Of a stretch of DNA of 64,000 nt, positions 8,788 through 17,197 are shown in pieces (positions within the stretch are counted from its first letter, which is position 1; each line of letters begins with the position of its first letter). A program made the translations under genes and the position numbers. The DNA is from Burkholderia ambifaria. GTDB taxonomy: Bacteria > Pseudomonadota > Gammaproteobacteria > Burkholderiales > Burkholderiaceae. A model generated the notes under the pieces. It saw only the letters and a program-made list of their open reading frames with translations. It was not told the origin of the DNA and searched no databases. The stretch lies in NCBI RefSeq assembly GCF_001443045.1, contig NZ_LKPJ01000008.1, positions 75,300 to 139,299 of the forward strand. The letters run 5' to 3'.

Positions 8788-9729
8788 ATGAACCTGCACC
8801 AATTTCGCTTCGTGCGCGAGGCCGTCCGGCAGAATTTCAACCTCACCGAGGCCGCCAAGGCGCTGTACACGTCGCAACCGGGGGTATCGAAGGCGATCAT
8901 CGAGCTCGAGGACGAGCTCGGCGTGGAGATCTTCACGCGGCACGGCAAGCGCGTGCGCTCGCTCACCGAGCCGGGCAGGATCATCCTCGCGTCGGTCGAG
9001 CGGATCCTGCAGGAGGTTGAAAGCCTAAAAAGGGTCGGAAAAGATTATGCGGCACAGGATCAGGGCAACCTGACGATCGCCGCCACTCACACGCAGGCCC
9101 GCTACTCGCTGCCGGCCGCGATCGCCGAGTTCAAGAAGCGCTTCCCGAAGGTGCACCTGTCGATCCTGCAAGGCAGCCCGACGCAGGTCGCCGAGATGGT
9201 GATCCACGACCAGGCCGATCTCGCGATCGCGACCGAGGCGATCGCCGACTACAAGGAACTCGTGTCGCTGCCCTGCTTCCAGTGGCATCACGCGGCCGTG
9301 GTGCCTGCCGACCACCCGCTGCTCGAGCGCAAGCCGGTCACGCTGGACGATCTTGCGCAGTACCCGCTGATCACGTACGACGACGCGTTCGCCGGCCGCA
9401 AGAAGATCAACCACGCGTTCGCGCTGCGCGGGCTGTCGCCGGACATCGTGCTCGAGGCGATCGACGCCGACGTGATCAAGACCTATGTCGAGCTCGGCCT
9501 CGGCGTCGGGATCATGGCCGACATCGCGTTCAATCCGGAGCGCGACCGCAACCTGCGGCTGATTCCGGTCGGCCACCTGTTCGGCAGCAACGTGACGCGC
9601 GTCGCGCTCAAGCAGGGCGCCTACCTGCGCAGTTATGTGTATACGCTCGTCGAGCTGCTGTCGCCGACGTTGAACCGCAAGCTGATCGAGCAGGCGCTCA
9701 AGGGCGAGTCCGAATCGTACGAGCTTTGA
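8788..9729 (+). CDS. cysB: LysR-type regulator of sulfur assimilation, CysB-like
   Basis: A 313-residue LysR-type regulator. The N-terminal winged helix-turn-helix is at about residues 18-50 (FNLTEAAKALYTSQPGVSK), followed by a periplasmic-binding-like effector domain. The N-terminus MNLHQFRFVREAV and the text around SLPCFQWHH are typical of the CysB/Cbl/SsuR group. Divergence from cysI supports regulation of the sulfate operon, with O-acetylserine-type inducers known for CysB. An SsuR-like role cannot be fully excluded, because Burkholderia carries more than one CysB-family protein. AAGGG lies 8 bases before the ATG. Confidence 0.9.
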   Translation: MNLHQFRFVREAVRQNFNLTEAAKALYTSQPGVSKAIIELEDELGVEIFTRHGKRVRSLTEPGRIILASVERILQEVESLKRVGKDYAAQDQGNLTIAATHTQARYSLPAAIAEFKKRFPKVHLSILQGSPTQVAEMVIHDQADLAIATEAIADYKELVSLPCFQWHHAAVVPADHPLLERKPVTLDDLAQYPLITYDDAFAGRKKINHAFALRGLSPDIVLEAIDADVIKTYVELGLGVGIMADIAFNPERDRNLRLIPVGHLFGSNVTRVALKQGAYLRSYVYTLVELLSPTLNRKLIEQALKGESESYEL

Positions 9730-9746
9730 CCCGCGTGTATAAACGC

Positions 9747-9780
9747 AGGGGCGCCCGCTCCCCGCTTGGCGCCCCTTTTT
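9747..9780 (+). terminator. Intrinsic terminator after cysB
   Basis: A 9-bp stem, AGGGGCGCC (9747-9755) with GGCGCCCCT (9768-9776), is followed by TTTTT. Confidence 0.85.
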
Positions 9781-9802
9781 GCTGCCCGACGGAGATTCCC
9801 GC

Positions 9803-10960
9803 ATGACGCTTCCCGCCCTGTTGCGCCGCGCCGCCGGCGCCGCCCTCGTACTCGCGTGCGCGGCCGCGCACGCCGACCTGAAGGTCGGCGTCGACCTGTC
9901 GTCGACCGGCCCGGCCGCCGCGATCGGCATCACCAGCAAGAACGCGATCCTGATGTGGCCGAAGACGATCGCCGGGCAGCCGGTGCAGGTGACGGTGCTC
10001 GACGACGCATCCGACCCGGGCACCGCCGTGCGCAACATCCGCAAGCTGGTCGACGAGGATCACGTCGACGTCGTGGTCGGTCCGAACATCACGCCGGCCG
10101 CGCTCGCGGCGCTCGACGCGGTGGCAACCGCCCAGACGCCGATGATCACGCTGGTCGGCTCCGGCGCGATCGTCGAGCCGCAGGAAGGCGCGCGGACCTG
10201 GGCGTTCAAGATGGCGCAAAGCGACAGCGCGATGGCCGACGTGATGACGCGCTATATGGCCAACCACGGCGTGAAGACGGTCGGCTTCATCGGCTTCGCG
10301 GACAGCTACGGCGACAGCTGGCTGAACGAGTTCACGCGCTTCGCGCAGGTGCGCAAGATCCGCGTGATCGCGACCGAGCGCTTCAACCGCACCGACGCGA
10401 GCGTCACCGGCCAGGCGCTGAAGCTGATCGCGGCGAAGCCCGATGCGATCCTGATCGCGGGCTCCGGCACGCCGGCCGTGCTGCCGCAGCGCACGCTGAT
10501 CGAGCGCGGCTACAAGGGCGCGATCTACCAGACGCACGGGATCGCGACACCGGAATTCATCAAGCTCGGCGGCAAGGACGTTGACGGGACGCTGTTCCCG
10601 ACCCAGCCGGTCGTCGTCGCGCGTACGCTGCCCGCCGACCATCCTGCCCGCAAGGCCGCGCTCGCGTTCGTCGACGCGTATGAGGCGAAATACGGCGCCG
10701 GTACGGTCACGCAGTTCGCGGGCGACGCGGCGGGCGTGTACCCGCGCCTCGCCGACGCGGTCGGCCGCGCGCTGAAGACAGCACAACCCGGCACGCCCGC
10801 GTTCCGCGCGGCGCTGCGACGCGAGCTCGAGCGCGCGCACGAGCTCGTCGTGCCGAACGGCGTCGTCAACACGAGTGACAAGGATCACGTGGGGCTCGAT
10901 CAGCGCGCGAGCGTGATGGGGATCGTGAAGCAGGGCCGGTTCGTCTACCTGAGCCAGTAA
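9803..10960 (+). CDS. ABC transporter substrate-binding protein, branched-chain amino acid type
   Basis: A 385-residue periplasmic binding protein of the Leu/Ile/Val-binding (peripla_BP_6) family. A signal peptide covers about residues 1-25, ending AAAHADLKVG. The family opening VDLSSTGPAAAIG follows. The start at 9803 has GGAGA upstream; an earlier in-frame codon at 9779 sits inside the preceding terminator T-run and is rejected. No permease or ATPase genes adjoin it, so it is an orphan binding protein; the ligand is unknown. It could serve the livHMGF permease 11 kb away, whose own livK is degenerate, but that is inference. Confidence 0.88.
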   Translation: MTLPALLRRAAGAALVLACAAAHADLKVGVDLSSTGPAAAIGITSKNAILMWPKTIAGQPVQVTVLDDASDPGTAVRNIRKLVDEDHVDVVVGPNITPAALAALDAVATAQTPMITLVGSGAIVEPQEGARTWAFKMAQSDSAMADVMTRYMANHGVKTVGFIGFADSYGDSWLNEFTRFAQVRKIRVIATERFNRTDASVTGQALKLIAAKPDAILIAGSGTPAVLPQRTLIERGYKGAIYQTHGIATPEFIKLGGKDVDGTLFPTQPVVVARTLPADHPARKAALAFVDAYEAKYGAGTVTQFAGDAAGVYPRLADAVGRALKTAQPGTPAFRAALRRELERAHELVVPNGVVNTSDKDHVGLDQRASVMGIVKQGRFVYLSQ

Positions 10961-10983
10961 CGCGCGAACAGTCGCCGGACAGC

Positions 10984-11012
10984 TTGCCCGGTGGCCCGTT
11001 TTCCGCCATAAT
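10984..11012 (+). promoter_or_regulatory. Probable sigma70 promoter of tRNA-Leu
   Basis: TTGCCC (10984-10989), a 17-base spacer and CATAAT (11007-11012) lie about 45 bases upstream of the mature tRNA 5' end. Confidence 0.6.
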
Positions 11013-11056
11013 CCGCGTTTCGCCGCGCACAATCGCATGCGCGGTCAGGAACACAA

Positions 11057-11141
11057 GCCCAGGTGGTGAAATTGGTAGACGCAGGGGACTCAAAATCCCC
11101 CGCCGCAAGGCGTGCCGGTTCGATTCCGGCCCTGGGCACCA
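11057..11141 (+). tRNA. tRNA-Leu (anticodon CAA)
   Basis: An 85-nucleotide class II tRNA. The acceptor stem GCCCAGG pairs with CCTGGGC (11131-11137), followed by discriminator A and encoded CCA. The anticodon loop CTCAAAA places CAA at 11091-11093 on a GGGGA/TCCCC stem. A variable arm and the T-loop sequence GGTTCGATTCC are present. It reads leucine UUG codons. I found no duplicated 3' end nearby that would mark an integration site. Confidence 0.97.
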
Positions 11142-11170
11142 GCTTTCGCAGCGTCATGCGCTGCACTCGA

Positions 11171-11204
11171 AACCCGCGCAAGCACATCGCTTCGCGGGTT
11201 TTTT
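11171..11204 (+). terminator. Terminator after tRNA-Leu
   Basis: AACCCGCG (11171-11178) pairs with CGCGGGTT (11193-11200). An inner AAGC/GCTT stem sits past one bulged C. A T-run to 11204 follows, 30 bases after the tRNA. Confidence 0.85.
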
Positions 11205-11285
11205 GTTATTCGCCGCCCGCGCCGCAACGCACGCCGCTCCCCGCCGGTCCAAGCATCATGATCGACGCGCAGCACGGAGGCAGCC

Positions 11286-11453
11286 ATGCCCATGCGCACG
11301 ATATCATCCCCGCTCTGCCGCGGCGTGCTCGCCGCGGTGCTCTCGCTGGTGCTGGGCGGATGCGACGTGCTGACCGCGCCGCCCGTACCCGAATGGCCGG
11401 GACCGCATGCGCCGTATCCGTTCCCGGACAACGTCCCGCATCGCACCGAATGA
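11286..11453 (+). CDS. Small predicted lipoprotein, 55 residues
   Basis: A short gene. GGAGG at 11276-11280 precedes the ATG by 5 bases. The product begins MPMRTISSPLCRG and has a hydrophobic stretch, then the lipobox LVLGGC with the acylated cysteine at about residue 26. The remaining 29 residues are proline-rich with no recognised domain. Expected fate is export by Sec, lipidation by Lgt, and cleavage by LspA (encoded in this window). A start at 11292 is also possible. Function unknown; I am fairly sure it is real because signal peptide, lipobox and ribosome binding site coincide. Confidence 0.65.
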   Translation: MPMRTISSPLCRGVLAAVLSLVLGGCDVLTAPPVPEWPGPHAPYPFPDNVPHRTE

Positions 11454-11477
11454 CCGGTCGCCTTGCGCCGCATGCGC

Positions 11478-12380
11478 TCAACCCGTCAGCTCCCGCACGA
11501 AGTCGAGAAACACACGCACCTTCGCCGAAACGAGGTTCGACGCGTGGTGATACGCATACAGTGGGAAGGTCTCGTCCGCCCACTCGGGCAGCAACTGCAC
11601 CAACCGGCCTTCAGCGACGATGTCTCTCGCGTAGAGTTCGAGCAACTGCGCGACACCCTCCCCGCCGACACACGCGCCGAGCAGCGCGCCCGTATCGTTG
11701 ACCGTCAGCCGGCCGGCGGCGTCGAACGGCACCACCTCGTTGCCGCGATGAAATTCCCATCCGTACGGCCGCCCCGTCACCGGATCGCGGATCAGCACGC
11801 AGCGGTGCCCGTCCGCGAGATCCCGCGGGTGCCTCGGCTCGCCGTGACGCGCGACATAGGCCGCCGACGCGCAGGTGAGCACGTGCGTCTCCAGCAGCAG
11901 TCGCGCCCGGTATGACGACGGCTCCGGAATGCCGAAACGCACCGCGACGTCGAACCCGTCGGCGACGAGGTCGCCCATCCGGTCGCGCACGCTGATCTCG
12001 ACGGACAGCTCGGGGAAGCGGTCGAGGAATTCGGCCATCCTCGGCGCCAGCACATAGTGGCCGAAGGTGCCGTCCACGTTGACCCGCAGCCGCCCCCTGA
12101 CACGCGCCCGGGAACGGCCGGCGTCGACCGCCGCCTCCTCGATGCCGGCCAGCAGCGGCGCGACGGCCTCGTAGAAGCGCCGCCCTTCGTCGGTCAACGT
12201 GATCGCGCGCGCCGTCCGGTTGAAGATCCGGATACCGACACGCTCTTCCAGCCGCGCGACCGCGCGGCTCACCGCCGGCTGCGTCAGTCCCATCGCCTCG
12301 CCCGCGCGCGCGAAGGTACCGGCCTCGATCACCGCCGAGAGCACGCCGATCCCGCTCAGGAGCCTGCTGTCGAATCCCAT
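11478..12380 (-). CDS. LysR-type transcriptional regulator
   Basis: A 300-residue LysR-type regulator with the helix-turn-helix at about residues 21-49 (GTFARAGEAMGLTQPAVSRAV) and a C-terminal effector domain of the type seen in the DmlR/PgrR group. It is divergent from an SDR gene, with 117 bases between the starts, and most likely controls it. The effector is unknown. A T-rich, partly palindromic stretch with repeated TGATC lies in the shared promoter region. Confidence 0.9.
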   Translation of the reverse strand: MGFDSRLLSGIGVLSAVIEAGTFARAGEAMGLTQPAVSRAVARLEERVGIRIFNRTARAITLTDEGRRFYEAVAPLLAGIEEAAVDAGRSRARVRGRLRVNVDGTFGHYVLAPRMAEFLDRFPELSVEISVRDRMGDLVADGFDVAVRFGIPEPSSYRARLLLETHVLTCASAAYVARHGEPRHPRDLADGHRCVLIRDPVTGRPYGWEFHRGNEVVPFDAAGRLTVNDTGALLGACVGGEGVAQLLELYARDIVAEGRLVQLLPEWADETFPLYAYHHASNLVSAKVRVFLDFVRELTG

Positions 12381-12497
12381 GAGACATACTTTTAGTCATT
12401 CTTGATCTGATCATTATTCATTATTTTTATTGATCGAGGAAACCTACATTAGTCCTGTCGCCGGATCGTCCGGCACTTACGAACCAAGGAGCAGGAC
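12381..12497. promoter_or_regulatory. Divergent LysR/SDR promoter region
   Basis: An AT-rich segment (about 12390-12440) contains TGATC copies near 12408 and TTGATC near 12432 in mixed orientation. This is the usual place for LysR binding. The exact operator is not resolved from sequence. Confidence 0.4.
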
Positions 12498-13235
12498 ATG
12501 AACGCATCGAAACAGGTCGCCCTCGTCACGGGCTCGTCGCGCGGCATCGGCGCGGAAATCGCCCGCCGTCTCGCCCGGGACGGCTTCCGGGTCGTCGTGA
12601 ACTACGCCGGCGGCGCCGCCCCGGCCCGGGAAGTGGTCGACGCGATCGCCGCCGACGGCGGCGAAGCCATCGCGGTACAGGCGGACGTCGCCGACCCGGC
12701 GGCGGTGGCCGCACTGTTCGATGCGGCCGAGCAGGCGTTCGGCCGCATCGACGTGGTCGTCAACAGCGCGGGCGTCATGAAGCTTGGCGCGCTCGCCGAG
12801 TTCGACGATGCGGCCTTCGACCAGACCGTCGCGATCAACCTGAAGGGGGCGTTCAACGTCAGCCGCGAGGCGGCGAAACGGGTGCGCGACGGCGGGCGCA
12901 TCGTCAATCTGACGTCGAGCGTGATCGGCATGCGCCTGCCGACCTACGGCGTGTATATCGCGACCAAAGCAGCCGTCGAAGGGATGACGCAGGTGCTCGC
13001 GCAGGAGATGCGCGGCCGCGGCATCAGCGTGAACGCCGTCGCACCGGGGCCGGTCGCCACCGAATTGTTCCTGCAGGGCAAGAGCCCCGAGCTGGTCGAT
13101 CGCATGGCGAAGCTGAACCCGCTCGAGCGGCTGGGCCAGCCCGAGGACATCGCCGGCGTCGTCGCGTTCCTCGCCGGCCCCGACGGCGCGTGGGTCAACG
13201 GCCAGATCCTGCGCGCCAACGGCGGCATGTGCTGA
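12498..13235 (+). CDS. Short-chain dehydrogenase/reductase, FabG-like
   Basis: A 245-residue classical SDR. The NAD(P) motif TGSSRGIG is at residues 11-18, NSAG at 89-92, the catalytic serine near 140, and Tyr153-xxx-Lys157 in YIATK. The R in TGSSRGIG and basic residues after it favour NADP(H). The substrate cannot be told. AAGGAG lies 7 bases before the ATG. It is the probable target of the divergent LysR regulator. Confidence 0.92.
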   Translation: MNASKQVALVTGSSRGIGAEIARRLARDGFRVVVNYAGGAAPAREVVDAIAADGGEAIAVQADVADPAAVAALFDAAEQAFGRIDVVVNSAGVMKLGALAEFDDAAFDQTVAINLKGAFNVSREAAKRVRDGGRIVNLTSSVIGMRLPTYGVYIATKAAVEGMTQVLAQEMRGRGISVNAVAPGPVATELFLQGKSPELVDRMAKLNPLERLGQPEDIAGVVAFLAGPDGAWVNGQILRANGGMC

Positions 13236-13403
13236 CCAGTGCCGGGAATCGCATTCGCCGCGAGAGGTTCAGGAACATCAGACTCGCCGACCTGCTTGCG
13301 CCCCGCGTCGGCGGCGGATCCGCCGCCCGCCGGCCGCAATACATGGCGAATGCCGCCGGCACCCGCCGATCGCGGTCAGCGCATTCGGGCGCAGCGGCCT
13401 TCT

Positions 13404-14333
13404 TCAGTCACCGCTCGCACTCGTGCCCGTGTCGTTCAGCGCATCCGCCATCAACTCCCCGAACCACTCGATGAACGCGTTGAGCCGCCGCGACCGGTGC
13501 CGGCGATGCGGATACACGGCCGACACGTCCATCGGCGCGGCCCGATGGCCGGGCATCACCTCGACCAGCGCACCGCTGTCGAGCAGATGCATGACGTCGA
13601 ACCGCGGAATCTGGATCAGCCCCATCCCGGCAATGCAGCTCGCGATATAGGTTTCGGCGTTGTTGACGATCACGCGGCTCGGCAACGCCAGTGTGTGCCG
13701 CCCACCGTCCGCGCAGTATTCCCAGCCGAGCTCGCGCCCGGTCGTCGGCGACGCATAGCCGATCGCCCAGTGGCCGTGCGCGAGCGCATCCGGATGCTCG
13801 GGCACGCCGCATTCGCGCAGGTAGTCGGGGCTCGCACAGTTGATCAGCGCAAACTGCCCGAGCGGCCGTACGACGAGACTGCTGTCCGCGAGCCGCCCGA
13901 CCCGGATCGCGCAGTCGACGCCTTCCTGCACGAGGTCGATCGACCGGTCGGTCGAGCCGAGCGAGAGCTGCAGCTTCGGATACTGGCGAAACAGCGAAGG
14001 CAGCGCGGGCGCGACCACGCGACGCGCGATCCGGCTCGGCACGTCGACGCTCAGCCGCCCGATCACGTCGCGGTCGCGGCGGCGGAACAGGCGATCGAGG
14101 TCGTCGGCCTCCGCGAGCAGCCGCCGGCCGCGCTCGAGCAGCAGCGCGCCGTCGGCAGTCAGCTGGACCTGCCGTGTCGTGCGGTGCAACAGGCGCGTGC
14201 CAAGCGCCGTCTCGAGCTGCTGGACGGCCGCCGACACGGTCGCGCGCGGCACGTCGAGCGCATGCGCGGCCTTGATGAAGCTGCCCATCTCGGCAACCTG
14301 AAGGAAGATTCTGACCTGGTCCAGCTTGTCCAT
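13404..14333 (-). CDS. LysR-type transcriptional regulator
   Basis: A 309-residue LysR-type regulator with helix-turn-helix at about residues 17-45 (GSFIKAAHALDVPRATVSAAV) and a DmlR-like effector domain. The start MDKLDQVRIFLQ at 14333 matches the family. The frame is open 77 codons further upstream, but that extension is Arg-rich and unlike any LysR N-terminus. It lies downstream of, and in the same direction as, an SDR gene (180 bases apart). No good ribosome binding site is seen, and the target is unknown. Confidence 0.88.
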   Translation of the reverse strand: MDKLDQVRIFLQVAEMGSFIKAAHALDVPRATVSAAVQQLETALGTRLLHRTTRQVQLTADGALLLERGRRLLAEADDLDRLFRRRDRDVIGRLSVDVPSRIARRVVAPALPSLFRQYPKLQLSLGSTDRSIDLVQEGVDCAIRVGRLADSSLVVRPLGQFALINCASPDYLRECGVPEHPDALAHGHWAIGYASPTTGRELGWEYCADGGRHTLALPSRVIVNNAETYIASCIAGMGLIQIPRFDVMHLLDSGALVEVMPGHRAAPMDVSAVYPHRRHRSRRLNAFIEWFGELMADALNDTGTSASGD

Positions 14334-14512
14334 CGGCGGGTGGAAAAAGTGGGTTCGGACGACCGTCACCGGCAAACGCCGGGCGTCGCGGCCGATGCCT
14401 GCGGCACAGAAGAAACGGGCGCGTAGCTTCGTGCCCGCGCGCCCGTCCATTGTCCATGCAAACGGTCCATTGCGGGTTCCCGCGCGCACACGGCGCCCGC
14501 CGACACGGCCCG

Positions 14513-15286
14513 TTACTTCGTCGTATAGCCGCCGTTGATCAGGATCGTCTGGCCGGTGATCCACCAGCCGTCGGTCACGAGGTGACGGATGAACGGCACG
14601 ACGTCCTCGATGTCGGTGAGGCCCGTCTTGCTGAACGGCGACAGCGCGGCCGCCGTCTTGTGATACGCGACCGCGTCGGCGCCTTCGGCCGGATAGAAGA
14701 ACGGCGTGTCCATCGGACCCGGCCCGACCGCCGTCACCGAGATGCCGCGCGCGCCGTACTCCTTCGCCGCTGCGCGCGTGAAGTGCTCGACCGGCGCCTT
14801 CGACCCTTCGTAGGCCGCATAGAACGGCGTGAACGCGCCGAGCAGCGACGTCACGAGCGTGACGAGCTTGCCGTGATCCTCGAGGTGCCGCCCCGCTTCC
14901 TTGATGAAGAAGAACGCCGACTTGCTGTTCACCGCGAACATCTCGTCGTATTCGGCCTCCGAAATTTCCGTGAACGGTTTCTTCAGCACCTTGCCCACGG
15001 TGTTGATCGCGATGTCGATCTTGCCGAAGCGCTGCTTCGCGTCGTCGAACAGTTTTTCGACCGCGGCGGCCGTCGTCAGGTCGGCCTGGAACGTCGCGGC
15101 TTGCGCGCCGGCCGCGCGCACGGCGGCGGCCGTCTCCTCGGCCTGCGCCTGCGACGCCGCGCTGTTGTAGTGAATCGCCACCGCCTTCGCGCCGTGGCCG
15201 GCCAGGTCCCGGGCGATCAGGCCGCCGAGATTCTTGGCGCCGCCTGCGATCAGGACGACCTTGTCTGCGAGCGTGTGAGTAGCCAC
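14513..15286 (-). CDS. Short-chain dehydrogenase/reductase
   Basis: A 257-residue SDR beginning with GTG, with AAGGAG 6 bases upstream. The cofactor loop is GGAKNLGG (residues 15-22), a variant of the usual TGxxxGxG. NTVG (95-98) replaces NNAG. Ser147 and Tyr159-xxx-Lys163 (YEGSK) form the active site. Such SDRs reduce or oxidise small carbonyl or alcohol compounds; the substrate is unknown. Followed by a LysR gene in the same direction. Confidence 0.9.
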   Translation of the reverse strand: MATHTLADKVVLIAGGAKNLGGLIARDLAGHGAKAVAIHYNSAASQAQAEETAAAVRAAGAQAATFQADLTTAAAVEKLFDDAKQRFGKIDIAINTVGKVLKKPFTEISEAEYDEMFAVNSKSAFFFIKEAGRHLEDHGKLVTLVTSLLGAFTPFYAAYEGSKAPVEHFTRAAAKEYGARGISVTAVGPGPMDTPFFYPAEGADAVAYHKTAAALSPFSKTGLTDIEDVVPFIRHLVTDGWWITGQTILINGGYTTK

Positions 15287-15478
15287 GGTTGACTCCTTTT
15301 AGCGTTGAATGAAGCTAGGAGTGTAGGCACGCGCAACGCACCGGTCAGCCCGGCGCGGCTGGATGGATTATCCAGAAAAGCGGTCCAATCGAGCGGCGGG
15401 AATGGCGGGCTGCCCCACCGACAGCGGCCGCGAAATCGGCTCGGCGCGATACGATGCGCGGCCCCGGCGCCGCGCGAA

Positions 15479-15979
15479 TCACCGTGTGTACAGCACCGCG
15501 TCGATCTTGCCGAGCAGCCACTGCATGCCGGCCAGATGCTGCTGGTCGTGGCTGCACAGGTAGTGAAGGAGGCCGCGCACGGTCAGCGCGCCATAGCCTT
15601 CGAACTCGCCGGTGCGTGCAAACTGATCGGGCGTGAGGCGCGCCACGAGGCCGAGCGTCTCGCGCCGTGCGTCGCGAATCGCCGCGAGCACGTCGGATGC
15701 GTACGCGGCGTCGTAGCGGCGCGCGATCGCGAGCGCGTCGCCGTCGACCGACACGAGCAGCGGGTGGTCTTCCTCGAGCATCCGCCGCAGCCGCACGTGA
15801 TAGCCGTCGATCTCGATGTCGCGCACGTGGCAGAGCTGCCCGAGCGGCGAGAAGTGCTCGCTCGGGATGCCGCTCCAGTCGTCGGGCGTCCAGCGCGCGT
15901 AGCCGTCCGGCACGGCGGCGAAATGGGCTTCGAGCTGGCGGGGAAAATCGGCGAGTGCATCGAGCGTCGTCGGATTCAT
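15479..15979 (-). CDS. DinB-like family protein
   Basis: A 166-residue protein with the features of the DinB/YfiT-like four-helix metal-binding superfamily. Histidines are spaced through the chain: LCHVRDIE near residue 50, and the C-terminal LLHYLCSHDQQHLAGM, where the H-D-Q-Q-H pattern is typical. The start at 15979 (MNPTTLDAL) has GGAG 8 bases upstream; the longer frame to 16045 is rejected. Members include thiol-dependent transferases and many uncharacterised proteins, so no specific function is assigned. Confidence 0.82.
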   Translation of the reverse strand: MNPTTLDALADFPRQLEAHFAAVPDGYARWTPDDWSGIPSEHFSPLGQLCHVRDIEIDGYHVRLRRMLEEDHPLLVSVDGDALAIARRYDAAYASDVLAAIRDARRETLGLVARLTPDQFARTGEFEGYGALTVRGLLHYLCSHDQQHLAGMQWLLGKIDAVLYTR

Positions 15980-16186
15980 GCGGCAAACTCCGTGGCGGAT
16001 GAAGACGGCGGCAGCTCTGGCACGGGCCTGCCGCCGCCGTGGCACGACTTCACGCTGAAGCCGTACGTCCCTTGCGTGCGACGGCCGTCGGTCGCGAAGG
16101 ATGAGCGCGCGCAGCGCTCCGGCAGCTTACCAGCGCGGGCGGGTTCGTGCCGGTGCCGGCACGCGGCTTGATAGAATGCGCGCGCT

Positions 16187-16903
16187 ATGGATCTCGAAAG
16201 CATTCTCTACACGCAGGGCTTCGGCTCGCGCCGCCAGTGCCGCGGCCTGATCGAAACGGGCCGCGTCACCGTCGCGGGTGCGAGCGCGACCGACCCCGAC
16301 GCGTCGTTCGACACCGACGGCCTGGTGTTCACGGTCGACGACACCGCGTGGCCGTTCCACGCCCGCGCGTATCTCGCGCTCAACAAGCCGGCCGGCTACG
16401 AGTGTTCGCGCGAGCCGCAACACCACGCGAGCGTGTTCAGCCTGCTGCCCGCGCCGCTCGTCGCGCGTGGCGTGCAGTGCGTCGGCCGCCTGGACCAGGA
16501 CACGACGGGCCTGCTGCTGCTGTCCGACGACGGCCAGTTCGTGCATGCGTACACGTCGCCGAAGCGCAAGGTGCCGAAGACCTACGTCGCGACCGTGCGC
16601 CACCCGCTCGACGACACCCAGCTGGACGCGCTGCGCGCCGGCGTGCAGCTCCACGGCGAGCCGAAGCCGATCGCAGCGGTCGCCGCCGACGCGCGCGACA
16701 CGCATGCGCTCGCGCTGACCGTCCTCGAAGGCAAATATCATCAGGTGAAACGCATGGTCGCCGCGGCCAGCAATCGCGTCGAGGCACTGCACCGCGAAAG
16801 CATCGGCGGCTTCACGCTGCCGGATGACCTGGCGCCCGGCGCGTGGCGCTGGCTCGGGGAAAGCGACCTTTCAGCCCTGCGCAATCCCGTCAAAACCCTG
16901 TAA
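16187..16903 (+). CDS. rsuA: Pseudouridine synthase, RsuA family
   Basis: A 238-residue protein with an N-terminal S4 RNA-binding domain (about residues 1-45) and the RsuA/RluB/E/F catalytic domain. The catalytic aspartate is Asp103 in GRLDQDTTGLLLLS. RsuA makes pseudouridine 516 in 16S rRNA; this protein has the S4 domain and length expected of RsuA. TAGAAT at about 16173-16178 is a plausible -10. A second family member lacking S4 lies at 57532-58110. Confidence 0.87.
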   Translation: MDLESILYTQGFGSRRQCRGLIETGRVTVAGASATDPDASFDTDGLVFTVDDTAWPFHARAYLALNKPAGYECSREPQHHASVFSLLPAPLVARGVQCVGRLDQDTTGLLLLSDDGQFVHAYTSPKRKVPKTYVATVRHPLDDTQLDALRAGVQLHGEPKPIAAVAADARDTHALALTVLEGKYHQVKRMVAAASNRVEALHRESIGGFTLPDDLAPGAWRWLGESDLSALRNPVKTL

Positions 16904-17008
16904 GGGAAAATCCGCACGACCGTTCGAAGTCCGGCCGCATCGCGGCCGAACGTTCCCCCGCTATACTGAAATCACAAGCTGTAAGAGCAGCAATGCAGGG
17001 GAGACATC

Positions 17009-17197
17009 ATGAACATCAACCATTCGTTCGAACTGTCGTACGTGACGATCGCGTTCGCGGTCATGGGCGCCATCGTGATCGGCGCGCTGCTGGCCACGAT
17101 GCACATGAAGCACAAATACCATCCGAACCTGATTGGCGCGCTGATCGGCGCGTTGCTGTGCTTCCTGCTGATCGAGGCGTTACCGGCGCTGACCTGA
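17009..17197 (+). CDS. Small two-helix membrane protein
   Basis: A 62-residue protein with two predicted membrane helices, one around VTIAFAVMGAIVIGALLATM and one around LIGALIGALLCFLLIEAL. A short basic/His turn MKHKYHPN separates them. GGGGAGA lies 5 bases before the ATG and a TATACT -10-like box is at 16962-16967. The last 18 bases overlap, tail to tail, the epimerase-like gene on the other strand. I do not recognise the family. Confidence 0.75.
   Translation: MNINHSFELSYVTIAFAVMGAIVIGALLATMHMKHKYHPNLIGALIGALLCFLLIEALPALT

Noticed and set aside
11057..16000. tRNA-Leu followed by LysR/SDR genes as a possible genomic island
   Set aside because: No integrase, no repeated tRNA 3' end and no compositional shift; these genes look like ordinary accessory content.
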